A DNA stretch of 64,000 bases from Epiperipatus broadwayi (taxonomy: Eukaryota; Onychophora; Udeonychophora; Euonychophora; Peripatidae). The translations under genes were made by a program, and so were the position numbers. Every line of letters starts with the position of its first letter. The stretch's first letter is position 1. Of this stretch, positions 10,326-22,042 are shown in pieces. The notes beneath the pieces were generated by a model that ran no database searches, was not told the origin of the DNA, and worked only from the letters and a program-made list of their open reading frames with translations. The stretch is taken from assembly GCA_028023455.1 (NCBI GenBank), contig JAQFVV010000017.1, positions 4,180,098 to 4,244,097 of the forward strand, read 5' to 3'.

Positions 10326-12000
10326 ACATTAAAACCCAAAATAAAAAGAGCTGTTGTATAGATTAATAAAGAAAACTTGTTTAGCCTCAAGATTGTCAAT
10401 TGGTAATGATTAGAGCTCTTGTATAGGTTAACCTTTTAATCGCTAATTATATTATTGGTTGTATGAGGTAAAAATCAAAGCTTTTAATTGGCCAACTCAC
10501 AAACTGAAGACAAAGCCAATTGTTAAAATATATTCACCTATAATATTAAATTCACTTCAGATTTGTTTATAAAAAGTATATTAATAATTTGTCAGGTTAT
10601 GAAAGTGAATGAAAGTTCTTTCAAAAATAAATTGCTATTTATTTATTATAAAATATTCAATTTCGGCAAATTTAAAAGTGAACATACAAACAAAGAGTTG
10701 CTGATGTAAATCTTTTTTTTTTCAGTTTTACGTTATGGAAAAGTAAATATTTTTTTTTGCTAAATCTTAAATATTTTTACTAAAATCTTCAATATTTTTC
10801 GAAAATAATTTTGTTTTTTTAGTATATTTTATGAAAATGATTTGTAATTTCTCAAAATATACTTTTTTAATACTTTAAATCATATTTGAAATAAAAATCT
10901 TAGAATTTTTCTTTATTTTCTTTGATCAGGTGGTTTCTTTGTTCTTTCCAGCCAATCAGAATGTCTTTGTTGGCTGAGAGCTGGCTGAGAGCCAATCACC
11001 GACAAGCTTATTTATTTGTTTAGCTTTAAATGCCATTTTATTGATTTTTTATTTGTAAAATAATTCAGAAGAGGGCAGCATCTTACAGAACTTTTAAAAA
11101 CCTACCTAATAAGTGTAAAATGTCTATCCTAGCATTAAAAATAACGGAATTAGAGTGACGTCAACTGTCGATAAGAGGTCTCATAAGAGGCGGGCTAAAG
11201 GTAATAGTTATTTAGCTTCAAGATTTTCAAGTACTAATGGTTCTTTGGAAACATAAAAGGGTAAAATTATCTCTGTTCACATGGATATCTCTTTATTTAT
11301 ATTCATTATCAAAATAAAACTTCATGAAAATATTTAATTCTACATATACAACTATCTGGAGAATATTAATTATTATTTGCAAGATGTCAAAGAAAATGTT
11401 AGTTTTTTGCATTCTCACATCTATAAAAATATAATCCTTATAATAACATCAGTTTGAAATAAAATAATCCCCCTTTACTTTACTAAAACCCAAAATAAAA
11501 AGAGCTATTATAAATTAATAGGGAAATATTGTTAGCCCATCATTGTCCATTAGTAATTGGTTTTCTAGCAACATCAAAAGATAAAGTTATATTATTTATA
11601 CAGATTTAATTATTTTTTATCAAATTAAAAACCCATAGAATTTTTAATTTAACATAAACAACTCTCTGTAAAAGATTAATTATTATTTTCAGGATGTTAA
11701 GATGTTATTATTTTGCATTCTTACATCTATAAAAATAGATTTCTAGACTCAAATCATCATAACTTAAATTTGAAGTAAAAAAAAACCCATTTTACTTCAC
11801 TGAAGCCCAAAACAAAAAAGCTTTTGTATAACTTAATAAAGAAAACTTGTTTAAGCCTTAGGATTGTCAATTAGTAATTAGTTTCTTGGCAACATCAAAA
11901 AGGTAAAGTTATCTTTCTTTACATAGATATAATTTATTTATTTATATTCTTTAACAAATTAAAAATCCATGAAAATATCTAATTCAACATATATATGTAT
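10326..12000 (+). repeat. Tandem ~310-bp repeats, about three units, first one interrupted
   Basis: Units share AAACCCAAAATAAAAAGAGCT, a TAATAAAGAAAACTTGTTTAG-like block, GATTGTCAATT.GTAAT and, later, GCATTCTCACATCTATAAAAA. They start near 10333, 11490 and 11805. The first is split by the piggyBac-like MITE at 10432-11201 and resumes at 11202. No coding potential. Confidence 0.8.
10428..11204 (+). mobile_element. piggyBac-like MITE, copy 2
   Basis: A 770-bp inverted relative of 1937-2682. It starts after TTAA (10428-10431) with CCTTTTAATCGC and ends GCGGGCTAAAGG followed by TAATAG. The right TTAA appears to have lost one T. The neighbouring tandem unit provides a near-empty site: TATAGATTAATAAAG there versus TATAGGTTAA-element-TAATAG here. 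More diverged than copy 1, so older. Confidence 0.85.
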
Positions 12001-13062
12001 GTATTATAGCAATATTTTTACATTATATGTGTGAATCTAATACAAATAAAATTATATTTCATTATCTCATTTTACACAAATTTATTTTTTTATGTTTATT
12101 AACTAATTAGAACCATGATTACTTCAAAAAATGGATCTTAGAGTATTATAAATTCTAAATAAATGTCAAAAGAAAATTTAATGATAATCCAAATTTTAAT
12201 TAATATAACCAAATTATGTTATTTATGTATGTGTGAATTTAATCAGAACAATAAATAAACTTATATATCTTTAGGGGTTCATTGTGTTAAATATTTCACC
12301 TAATTTTGCACAAAATTATTTAATTTATCTAAAAAATATTTTCACTTTATCTCTGAAGTTCTAAATATTAATTTTTAGAGGTGTGTGTATTTTTCTACAA
12401 AATTTATATAAAGGCAATCAAATACTGTAACATTAAATCACCTATTCTAGAATCATTGCAATAATGCCTATGTGAACACATAATAAAAAATGGTCTATTA
12501 TATGATAGAAATAAAAATCTTACTTACTTTTTAAACCAATTGCTATATATTTCAGATGTTTTTTATCCAAAGTGTTTTAAATGGTCAAACATCAATATTC
12601 TGGCTAAAAGACCAATAATGGTAGAAAGAGGTCCAATTATTTGACCCTTTACAAAGCTATGCCTATGCATTTACTGAGATACCATATCTACTGAGTCAAA
12701 TAATCATTATCTTTGTGATAATCTTATAATAATTTTTCTTCAAGAACTTTAAAATACCAAAAATTGTTCTATTTAAAAATAAAAGCAAATCTGTTACTGA
12801 GGGAAAACTCTTAGGGAGTACCTGTTTATCTCTCTGCAGATTAATCAAGCCTGAATTTCTCAGAAATATTGCATCCTGCTAAAATTACAAGGACAGTAAA
12901 AATCCTATCAAGATTAAATCACAATATTAAAAGAAATTTGATTGCCTTAAATTCACTATTCCCAAAGATCGAAACAAAGACCTTCTTGCAAGAACTTTAA
13001 AAGAAAAATGTTGAACTTAGACAATAATAATAAAAAACTTTATTATTATTATCAGTTTTTTT
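12001..13062. other. AT-rich spacer
   Basis: About 1.06 kb with no gene, ribozyme or recognised repeat. A short pair of ACTTTATT blocks brackets an (AAT/ATT) run near 13023-13055. Confidence 0.45.
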
Positions 13063-13150
13063 CATGTGTCATAGCATCGGCCGGAAAGTGAATCCACTAA
13101 CCTGGGACAACTGCTTTTAAGGCAGCTGTGCTGACCTCTTGACCACCAAT
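13060..13150 (-). mobile_element. tRNA-derived SINE, diverged copy
   Basis: Relative of the SINE at 42953-43058. It keeps CATAGCATCGGCCGGAAAG, AAGGCAGCTGTGCTGACCTC and flanking T-rich DNA on the left (the A tail on the minus strand). The middle is altered. Confidence 0.65.
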
Positions 13151-13774
13151 GCATTTCCATTACTGTTGTTGTTATTATTATTATTATTATACTTTTTTTA
13201 ATATTTAGAACTCATAAAAATCTATTATTAAGCCAGGAAATTTAAATTTTTTAAATACAATATTTATGTAACCATACATATCTATAGTGTATTTGAGAGA
13301 ATGGATAGACAGTTATTCTACATTTATATATGTATTTTCCCCTACAGTGAAACAGACAAATGATTAACAGTAGTTGAATTTAATAAAACTAAAATAAGTA
13401 ACTTATGCTATTATATGTTTTGTTTTTCTACCTTCAGCACCTATCTGGATTTACAGAATATCTATTTTGATATTTAATTTAATGTTTTTGTAAATAACTT
13501 TAAGGATCAATATTTTTATAAATAATCAAAGTTGTCAAACTCTAACTAACTTATTATTTTCTTCTTTTATTTTTTTTAAATTCCTGTAAATAAAATATAA
13601 ATAATGTTTGTTAACTTATGTTATATTTGTTTTATTTCTATATACTCATTTATTATGATAAATCTCATTCACATATCCAGCTTAATTCATTATTACATTT
13701 ACTTGATATTATAGATTATTTAATTCTTTGAATATATTTTGAAGATCATAAATTTTTGGTATAAGACAATATTG
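13151..13774. other. AT-rich spacer with short (TTA)n
   Basis: A (TTA/TTG)n run lies near 13163-13190. Nothing else recognised. Confidence 0.5.
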
Positions 13775-13950
13775 CTGAGCCAGGCTTCTGATGCAGCATA
13801 TCTTTTCCAAAGCATGACTATAGTGAATATTAGCAAATACATTAGCATATCTGCATTTACTTATATAAACATACATTAAGGTAATCATTGATTATTATAG
13901 ATTTGCATATGTAAATTGATCTAGTAGTTAACTATGTCATTAGTTTAAAT
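13775..13950 (-). mobile_element. Dispersed repeat D, partial (possible decayed hammerhead)
   Basis: Shares TGCTGAGCCAGGCTT, CAGCATATCTTT and CCAAAGCA..GACTA with 24937-25400. On the minus strand the blocks sit in the order of a hammerhead (stem I, degenerate box, stem II hairpin, GCCTGGC stem III, TC, stem I), but the catalytic bases are changed. Confidence 0.5.
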
Positions 13951-14179
13951 AACCAGTACATAATGAAAGAAATGCTATTGGTTCTTACATTTATGAATTT
14001 CAGAATCAATTACACACCAAGCTTCTTTTACTTTTCATTTAGTATCAGCAGGTTTAAAGGAATGACTAGATTTTTTCATGGTTTGCAAACAATTAGTTGT
14101 GACCCCTGTTGCATTCAGTTCTGTTTCATAAAGAAGCATGCTGAGTGATTCTAGATTTTAATTTTGCGCGTGTCTCTTT

Positions 14180-15243
14180 ATATTATCTGACATTGCAAAA
14201 TTGATAATTTAGGGTGTATACCAATTGAGTTTGTCATCATCTTTAATCCTATATTTGGAATTGTTAATAAGTTATTTAGTGATAAGGGCCATCTAAAAGC
14301 AATGTTAACGTTTTTGTACATAATCAATATTAATTTGGGATGTATATTAGACTTGTAAGGAATGTCAATATATGGTTTGCAGTTAGTGTTTTATCAAAAT
14401 TATGTCTAATATTAAATTTTTTATGTTTGTTGAGCATGATCCTAGAATAACTAACATTAATTAATTTTTTTTTTATAATACTAAATTATTTTTCGTCTTA
14501 GAGTCAAACTTATAGAGTTTTGAATTTCTAAATAAAAAGGATTTAAAGCCCTGCCATTTTATATTAAAATGGAATTTTTGACTATAGATGCAAACAATCT
14601 CTAACACTAATCATTTTACAATCATTAAATAATCAATAGTATAATTCTGTCTTGTCAATCTCAAGTCCAGAAATTTGATAGTTGGCTATTATCCTCCTTC
14701 TTTCATTACCCATTTAATTTTCGAAAATTGCTTCAATTTGTTAAACATTTTTTGAATAAGCTTAGGATGAGCACAATCCAAAACATCATCTATATATCTA
14801 GTGTATATCACATCTTTATTAGTGTCTAAAAGGGTTTGAATAACATCTCTTTCAATAAAAGCTACTACTAATCTATATATCACACCACTAATAGACAAGA
14901 TCCTTGGGCTGATTTGTAGTCATAATAAAAATTTCATTCCTAAAGGTAGCATACAAATTGTCATTGATCCACAAAATAATGTCCATAACAAGTTGAGCCC
15001 TTTTACCACTAATTGAGCTATGCTTCAGCAAGTCTCATATAATATTTATAGACCCAACTTCATTACCAGATCCATAAAATTCTGTCACATTGAAAGAGTC
15101 ATTTTGAATTCTTTATGGTTATTTATATTCTTAATTATATTAACAAAGTCAAATAATGATTTGTCAAAATTCAACTAAGTTTAGATCCATTTTGCAACAA
15201 CCTTAGCTCCATGGTGACATTGTGTTGTGCCAAAATTGTTCAT
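14180..15243 (-). pseudogene. Penelope-like element with reverse transcriptase YIDD motif, decayed
   Basis: On the minus strand, 14898-14689 reads as a PLE reverse transcriptase segment: ...AFIERDVIQTLL... then YTRYIDDVLDCAHPKL, with the catalytic YIDD. It is followed by FSKIKWVMKEGG, where stops begin. Farther upstream (15243-14900) weak frames continue. Downstream, 14580-14490 matches the PLE pair at 3.7 kb (AAATCCTTTTTATTTAGAAA), so this copy joins the RT part to the same C-terminal region, there badly decayed. Multiple frameshifts make it non-functional. The family normally combines RT and GIY-YIG endonuclease in one protein. Confidence 0.75.
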
Positions 15244-15285
15244 AAATCTTAATGGATAGCTAATGATTGTTTACATACTTTTGTA

Positions 15286-15290
<5 letters not shown>

Positions 15291-15325
<35 letters not shown>
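15291..15325. repeat. (TA)n microsatellite
   Basis: TA run next to the GC-rich island. It underlies IYIYIY frames. Confidence 0.95.
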
Positions 15326-15327
<2 letters not shown>

Positions 15328-15490
15328 CACCTACTACCACTCAAAATTATAGAATAAAGACCACAAACCGAATAGAAACATTCACCCGTTTTATGCCACG
15401 TAGACGGAGCGCGGGGCAGCAAGCCGACGCGCCGGGAGCCGCCGGCAAAGAACGCGAGGACGACGGGACGGATAATCAAAACAAGTTATA
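15326..15490. other. GC-rich island of unknown origin
   Basis: About 75 bp (15395-15470) is strikingly GC- and CpG-rich (GAGCGCGGGGCAG, CGACGCGCCGGGAG) inside DNA that is otherwise mostly A and T. It is preceded by an AATAAA and followed by ordinary AT-rich DNA. Open frames in three directions are composition effects. It could be a fragment of a GC-rich retroelement (for example an LTR end) or another insert. No family was recognised. Confidence 0.6.
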
Positions 15491-15524
15491 AATTTTGTAA
15501 CTTGCTTTAAGCTTGCTATTTTAT

Positions 15525-15830
15525 GATCACTAGATGGAGCTTTACCAATAGCTCCTAACCAGCTTTTGCTTACATAAATGTCGAGAGAGATAGAATTCAA
15601 AATCTCTATCGTAGTCACCCACCTCTAAACCAGCTGGTTTCAAGCTTATTGGCTCACATCAGTGAAGGCTTAGTTTCTAGTCTCCCAAGCCTTCACTGAC
15701 ATGAGCCAATAAGCTTGAAACCAGTTGGTCTGGAGGTGGGTGACTATGATAGAGATTTTGAATTCTATCTCTCTCAGCATTTATGTAAACAAAAGCTTGT
15801 TAGGAGCTATTGGTAAAGCTCCATCTAGTG

Positions 15831-15911
<81 letters not shown>
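15525..15911. mobile_element. Group B ribozyme foldback element with (TA)n tail
   Basis: Near-perfect inverted arms of ~150 bp at 15525-15675 and 15681-15833, ending GATCACTAGATGGAGC and GCTCCATCTAGTGATC. Each arm has a hammerhead-like block. The minus-strand left one has CTGATGT (15662-15656), GAAA, palindrome CCAGCTGG, then TT. The plus-strand right one has CTGACATGA (15696-15704), GAAA (15717-15720), CCAGTTGG, TC (ending 15730) and a stem I partner TGGAGG. Each core is one small change from intact. A long TA array interrupted by ATGATCAT follows. Confidence 0.8.
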
Positions 15912-15913
<2 letters not shown>

Positions 15914-15977
15914 CACAAAATTATCCCAAACTCACAACTCAACCAGACTTGTTGAGTTGTGAATTTGGGATAATTTT
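15914..15977. repeat. Perfect short hairpin
   Basis: AAAATTATCCCAAA..CTCAAC pairs with GTTGAG..TTTGGGATAATTTT around CAGACTT, with arms of about 27 bp and one mismatch region. It directly follows the (TA)n tail; function unknown. Confidence 0.75.
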
Positions 15978-16317
15978 GATTATTTTATTGACTAATTTAG
16001 CTTTAGGCCTAAAGCATTCAGTACAGGTAAAAATTTATATATTGGAGTTAAAAGGTTTTTGGAATAAATTTGCTTCATCCATCAGATATTGCCAAATGTA
16101 CAACATTGGAGATAATGACTCCATGTCTACTAATAGTCAATAATAAACATAAAATGGCATTAAAATTAAATTAATATTTAATGATATGTCAAAATTTTAT
16201 AAGGAATATACTAATTCATATCTCTATAATATGAATTTTTATGATCATAATGTATTTATAGTGTTATTTGTTATGAGCAAAAAGTTTAAACTTTGTGGCT
16301 AATTATTCTAGAGTATA
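15978..16317. other. AT-rich spacer
   Basis: Nothing recognised. Confidence 0.5.
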
Positions 16318-16603
16318 GAATATATAAACTGCACTAAAACGCATGAACACAACAAGCTGAAGAGAAAAAAATATTAATACAGATCTCCAGGAAATAGAAT
16401 ACGTAACTATCTCATTTGCATAAATTTGTATCGCTCTAAATCAATTTATTTATTTACAAGATGGGTATGAATATGAGAACCCAGACCCTCAAAAGCTCTT
16501 ACCACATACATAGATACAGATATTTAACTTGTATCTATCTGTATTAATATTTCTTTCTCTTCATTTTTGTGTGTTTGTGCGTTTTAGCACAGTTTATATA
16601 TTG
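16318..16603. mobile_element. MITE-like element with ~60-bp terminal inverted repeats
   Basis: The ends TATATAAACTGC.CTAAAACGCA and TGCGTTTTAGC.CAGTTTATATA are inverted copies that continue inward for about 60 bp (to AATATTAATACAGAT and its complement). The interior carries a block reading on the minus strand GTGGTAAGAGCTTTTGAGGG, then GGGTTCTCAT, which is A/B-box like. A TA-flanked Tc1/mariner-type MITE that captured a SINE is possible but unproven. Confidence 0.65.
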
Positions 16604-17298
16604 TTATTTGTTGTGAATTTTTTTGCTTTAATAAATATATTGTTGATTAATTAATTTGGTATATTTTCATTTTAGACTCATTCTTATTAAATATAAATAT
16701 TTTTCTTCATGGTTAATTGCATTAATATTAAGTAGTGGATGTGACACCATAAGCAGTACCTATGTTTCCTATAAGAAGCTATAATGCAAAATTTAAAGGG
16801 TTTGAACTAAGATTTGGGAGATAGCTCTTAATCAAAAGATCTCACCAATTACCATGGCCTGTACTGTGGGTAAATACAAATAAAGGTTATCTTTCACAAA
16901 TTATATCTCTTCCCTGCACTTTAGAATTACATGCTACATCTAAAAAAATAATTAATATTCTTAAAAAACCTTTTGATGATGAAGAAGTTTGAATAGTACT
17001 GGATAATTGGTTTGAACATCATCAGTAGCTTAAAATTATGTAAATCTTGGCCTCGTTTTTTGAAGTTAGAAAAAAAATTTCAGTCTTACATATGTTAGAT
17101 GGCAAAATACACAATAATTAAGTCTGAAGTTCAATAGACTGACCACATTGTTAATGGTTCCCATCATCATCCAACATCATTAATCTTCATTCAAATTGAA
17201 TATACTGAATTTCATGGTATGCAAATATCTCATTACTCATGCTTTTTCCCATTGCATTTATAAAGCAACATGTGCCCATCTTATACCTGAATTATGTC
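16604..17298. other. AT-rich spacer
   Basis: No gene or repeat recognised. Confidence 0.45.
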
Positions 17299-18020
17299 TT
17301 ATTTTATGCACATCATCATCATCAACCATTATCAATCCACTGCAGGATGAAGGTCTCTCTAATGTTTAATCCATCTTTTCTGATCTTTAGCTTCTCCTCT
17401 CCAATCACTTCTGCACACTTTCTTATTTCATCCATTCATCTCACATATGGTCTCTTTCTCGTTTAAGATTTTAATTGTCCATCTATTATCATCTTTTCTA
17501 GCAATATGTCCAGCCCAACTCCACTTCAATCTTTTATTTTTTTCAACAAGGTCAGTAACACCTATTTGTTCTCTTACCCATACATTGCATTTTATCACTT
17601 CTTGTTACTTCCAACATGCATCTCTCCATACTTCTTTGAGTGGTCTGGAGTCTTTGTATTGCTCTTCTATTAAGTGTCCAAGTTTCAGATCCATAAGTAA
17701 GAACTGGAAAAACACATTTGTTAAAAATCTTCCTTTTCAAACACATAGGTACATTTCCTTTTAGTATCAAGTTATTTCTACCAAAAGCACTCCAACCAAG
17801 TTAATTCTATGATTAATTTTATCCATTATGTTTCCATCTGTATTAATAATCTGACCAAGGTATTTGTAACTGTGAACTTCTTCTAATTCATCATAATCAA
17901 TCTTTATTTTCATATTTTGAGGAAATTGAGTAAACATTACTTTAGTCTTTTTAACATTTATCTTGAGTCCTACTTTCCTACTTTCATCTGATAACTCTAC
18001 ATTCTTATTTTTCTTATAAT
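17299..18020 (-). pseudogene. RTE-type non-LTR retrotransposon, C-terminal half of RT
   Basis: On the minus strand from about 18000 the reading is the RTE-clade RT C-terminus. It runs KKTKVMFTQFPQNMKIKIDY, then VHSYKYLGQIINTDGNIMDK, then (17770-17552) LKRKIFNKCVFPVLTYGSET and TTQRSMERCMLEVTRSDKMQ, then the W..H-type segment and the W-rich tail near 17340. The 3' end is a (TGA)n-like run at 17308-17322. The copy is 5'-truncated near 18020 and carries frameshifts (for example near 17770 and 17550) and stops. Such proteins supply endonuclease and RT for RTE elements and dependent SINEs. Confidence 0.88.
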
Positions 18021-18109
18021 TTCATGATTAATATCATTAAGAGAGAAACATATTGGATTATTATGGTTTTATTATTGTGTCTTTTATTTTCTTTTACTAT
18101 ATATATAGG

Positions 18110-18540
18110 GCAATTTTCTTAGTATATAAAAAGGAACCAAGTTGAAAATTCTGCCGCCTTCTTATTACTGTATTTTCGGAGAATAAGAGGGAGTGTGACA
18201 CATTCACTATAATGGCATTACTGTTTCGATGATCTGTTTAACATTAAATATTTTCATTTAGTGATTGTTTTTGTTAAATATTTATCGTTTAAAGGTTTAA
18301 TATAAAGTTTAAAAATTAAGAATTAATTTCTTTGCTTTGTTATATAAAAATCAATCTGCTAATAAGTACTTCATAATAAATATTTAGATAGGTTTATTTT
18401 CACACCTTCTGAAGTTGTTCAGGACAATCTTCGTGTATAAAAGAGAATCAATTTGAAGATTGTCGAATGCTTAGAGGGAGTATGTCGCATTTACTATAAT
18501 AGCATTATTGTTTAGACGATCTATTTAATGTTATATATAC
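18110..18540 (+). repeat. Direct repeats, ~120 bp, 287 bp apart
   Basis: GAGGGAGTGTGACACATTCA at 18187 recurs as GAGGGAGTATGTCGCATTTA at 18474. The similarity extends upstream (TATAAAAGGGAAC/GAGAATC, TTGAAAATT/TTGAAGATT) and downstream (ACTATAATGGCATTA/ACTATAATAGCATTA). Family unknown; non-coding. Confidence 0.7.
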
Positions 18541-18699
18541 ATTCAGATGATTAAATTAAATGCCTGAATTTGTGGGGGAAAAAACTGTTTTTCGTAAAAA
18601 TAAAAATAGTTTAATAATAATTTTTATTGAATATAAAAAAGCAATTAAAATTAAGTTATAAAAAATTGGTACAGCAAAAAAAAAAAAGTAAATTGCTGT
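18541..18699. other. AT-rich spacer
   Basis: Includes an A11 tract near 18679; nothing else. Confidence 0.5.
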
Positions 18700-18795
18700 G
18701 TGTGATCAGGTGGGTCAGCAATATGAGATGGCATGGAGAGTTGAGGGTCGTATAAAACTCTGAGTTAGAGTCCCTTATATATTACATTATATGTG
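18700..18795 (+). mobile_element. Group C ribozyme element, 3' part only
   Basis: Matches the 3' half of group C units: GTGTGATCAGG, ATATGAGATGGCATGGAGAG, GTTGAGGGT, then GAGTTAGAGTCCCTTATAT in place of the usual GTTCAAATCCC. The hammerhead half is absent. Confidence 0.6.
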
Positions 18796-20351
18796 TAGGT
18801 GTATTAAAAAATTTTTGTAAAAAGTAATCATATTAGATATTAAATTATTAGCATTATGCCATGATTTTATTTATACAAATATTTTTATCGACTTACAGTA
18901 GATATAAAACAGTGTTTAATAGAAATTATCCATTTATTACATGAACTAGTATTTATTAATTAATGTTACTACATATATCCGAAAATACATAAAATAAAAA
19001 AAAGATATGTCCAACATTTGATGTCAGTTTCTGAATCACCCCTAATCTTGACAGTTTAATAAACGATGCTAAAGGTAAGATACCACCAGAGGATATGCTA
19101 CAGATTGTATACAAAATTGAGTGCAGCAATACCATCTGCCCAACCATATTACTATGGGGAATCAACAGAAAATATCCCACATGAATGACTCAACACAAAC
19201 ATCTAGATAAGCATATAAAAAATAATCCTGAATACAAATCTATCTTCTTGGAATATGAACAACAATTCAGTAATGCCTTCAACCCAAAGAATGTCAATTT
19301 AGTCTTTTTGGAATGAGACAACAAGAAGAAAAAATTAAGGAGGCATGGTTTATTGCCAACCACAATCACATCAGTAATAAGAAAAAAAATAGAGCTTTTA
19401 AACAAATGGAATATTTAAAACCTAATTTGCATAATTATCATAATATATAAAATTAAAATCATGTGAAGCACTTGAAAGAGAAGCTATACAGAGAGCAAAC
19501 AATATTAAACGCTAAGTGCTTTCGAAGCCATTTGTTTCGGTATTCATAGCGATAATGCGAAATGCAGAACAGAGAAATAAAGGCAATATGCAAAGTATAT
19601 GCAAATGATCATAATTAAATTATTCCTCAACAAATAATGCATCACACCTAATTAATCAAGGAGAGCTATGATTCTGATATCCCACACCACACTCAGCTGG
19701 TTCTAAAAGTAAGTGATAAAACCTTTTCAGTCATGAACATATAAATGTTTTGTTAATTTATTATATCTATTGCAACAAATATGTGATCAAAATGTGTGTG
19801 CGTGCATTTCACATGTGTAATCCATTAATCTTATGGCTATTGGTCCTATGGATGTTGCATTGGAACTGCAATTAGGAGAAACAGCCATGGCTATCTGTTG
19901 CATTCCTTTGATGGCAAAAACTTAAATCCTTATGTTTTGTACCTCAATCTATCTTTTAAATGTTTTGATTAATTCTGACTAAAATGGTTTAATGTCAGCA
20001 TCTACTGCTAAAATGGCAGTTCAAGAAGTGCTGCCACTGTTTCTCAAAATTGTTTATTTTTATTTTTCTAAAATTATATTAATTAGTTGTTTCTTAGTAA
20101 GTATGTAATATTTACTTTCAAGTTTTATTGGAGTATATTTGTGCTTTAGCAAAAAACTAGTCAACTAAAAATTTATTAATGATAAATAAATACAAATTAT
20201 CAAACAGAAAACAGCCTATGTTAAATAATACTTTTTTAGTATAATTTTCACTATAGACTCTCAAAATCAGTAGGGATTAGTTTATATCTGCTTTTAACAC
20301 TATATTGAGGGATGTAATCATAAACATATGACCAAAGACACACAAAAAGAT
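18796..20351. other. AT-rich region, no supported gene
   Basis: Minus-strand open frames of 74 (18956-19180) and 71 codons (19190-19405) have no recognised domain. A (plus) block near 18956-19450 with CATATATCCGAAAATACATAA could be an old element relic, possibly PLE-like (TATCCG.KIHK-like reading), but this is too weak to call. Confidence 0.35.
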
Positions 20352-20810
20352 GTATGCATGAGAGAGATATAGTGAAAATTACACTACAAAAATATTCATT
20401 ATTGGATAATCTCTAGTCTAATGAATGATTAATGAAAATTGTTATTATATTTCCATTAAGTGATTTGTGTCAAAGTTGTGAGAACAGAACATTTGACATT
20501 TATCAAGTAAACTGTTATAATTTACTATCTATATGTATACTAAACAATGATAAAGATATGTGTAAGAGATTAAGGTCTATGCCAACTTATGGGTGCTGGT
20601 TCAGCACAAAATATGCATCTTGGAAATCATACATCTTTTTCATATGTCTTTGGTCATATGTTTATAATTATATCCCTCCACAAGGTGTTAATGGTCAATA
20701 AAAAACAGTCTGTATTTTGCATGAGAGTGGTATAGTAAAAATTAACTATAGAAATAATATTCATTATTGGATCCTCTCTAGTCTAATGAATGACTAATAA
20801 AAATTATTAA
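20352..20810 (+). mobile_element. Group C ribozyme element with terminal direct repeats
   Basis: A segment beginning ATGAGAG..GATATAGTGAAAATT at 20358 and ending near 20440 (CTAATGAATGATTAATGAAAATT) recurs at 20721-20808, so ~85-bp direct repeats lie 363 bp apart around one group C monomer. The internal hammerhead (about 20580-20630, plus) is decayed: CTTATGG for the box, stem II GTGCTG/CAGCAC intact, AAAA for GAAA. Terminal direct repeats spaced by one monomer length are what a slightly-more-than-unit-length tandem insertion would leave. The 89-codon frame at 20432-20701 is incidental. Confidence 0.7.
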
Positions 20811-21762
20811 TGTTGTTTTTTTCTAATTATAAGTGGAACTTAAAATTTTAAAGAGTATTTTAGTTAGTTGATCATATTACTTATTAAAATTTTTCTTATT
20901 TATAAAAATTTTGTAGAGAATATTTTTTGTTAAAATGCATTTGTTAGTGTGAATACTAAAATGAGGTGCTTTGTTTTGATTATTTATTTCTGTTTATTGC
21001 TTTTTTATGCTTATTTGCAAAATTGATATATCATTTATACTATTATTTTTCACTTTTAAATTTATGTCTTTAGTCTTTACTGTAACTTCTGTCATTGTTT
21101 CTGAAGGTATATGATAGTACTTCTGAGTATTTTTTGCTTTATCTCAGTGTATCTTTAGCACTGATAAGCTAGTTTTGTATTCACTTGACAAAAAAACTAA
21201 AATTAAAGTAATACTGAGTTATTAATTTAAAAAACTTTCACAATGTCAGTACTGTCCAGAAAAACCTAATGCAAATGAATTGACATTGGCATTAGAAGTT
21301 TCTTGTTCTTTCCTCTAAGAATGCTTGTGAGAATTTTTGACAATGTTCATGCTTTAGTTAGAAAGTTTGTGTAGATATTTATGATTATTTTTGCAAAATA
21401 TTTGTGTAATATTTACATTTTGAGAAAAATAATGTGATTAGATTCATATTTTATTCAAAAATATTTACTTTTAAAAAAGACAAGAGAAATCAATAATAAC
21501 AACCACAACTTGTAATTGGCTGATAAAATAACATATTCATGTTGACTATAGTAATTGTTTTGTGTGATTTTTAAATACTTACAGTTAGAATTTTAAAATT
21601 TAAGTAGAATTTCATTAACTTTATGTGATCTGAACAATAATTCATTCGGGTTATAAAAACTGAATTAAAAGAAATCTAATTTTATTAATTTAATATTTTA
21701 GTGGCAATGAGATAATCATTCATTAAGAAAAAGATATTGTTCTGATTAAATATTTTAGTTTA
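20811..21762. other. AT-rich spacer
   Basis: No gene, ribozyme or repeat recognised. Confidence 0.45.
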
Positions 21763-21763
21763 T

Positions 21764-21801
<38 letters not shown>
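21763..21801. repeat. (TA)n(TG)n microsatellite
   Basis: About ten TA units pass directly into about ten GT units. Confidence 0.95.
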
Positions 21802-21904
21802 CAAAGTTGAAATAATATTTTTAGGAATAATTTTTGTAAGCTTATATTTCTAACAAATAATTTGTAATTAATAATTTATTAAGTGCATACTCATTACTTA
21901 AGTA

Positions 21905-22042
21905 ATATATATTAAGGCTATAACCTTAAGACTATGCATGCTCTTGACTGATAAAGTCATTAACCTTGTTTTAAAGATTTGTAGAGGTCCTTACTGTCAT
22001 ATCTAGTCATATAGTCTTAAGGTTATAGCCTTAATATACATA
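21905..22042. mobile_element. Small MITE with ~30-bp inverted ends
   Basis: TATATATTAAGGCTATAACC..CTTAAGACTAT at 21905-21935 is mirrored by ATAGTCTTAAGG..TTATAGCCTTAATATA at 22010-22040, enclosing about 75 bp. Both flanks carry ACAAATAATTTG-like sequence. No coding content. Confidence 0.75.

Noticed and set aside
17239-17764. Plus-strand open frames over the 17-kb RTE fragment
   Set aside because: Antisense shadows; the minus strand carries the recognisable RTE protein motifs.
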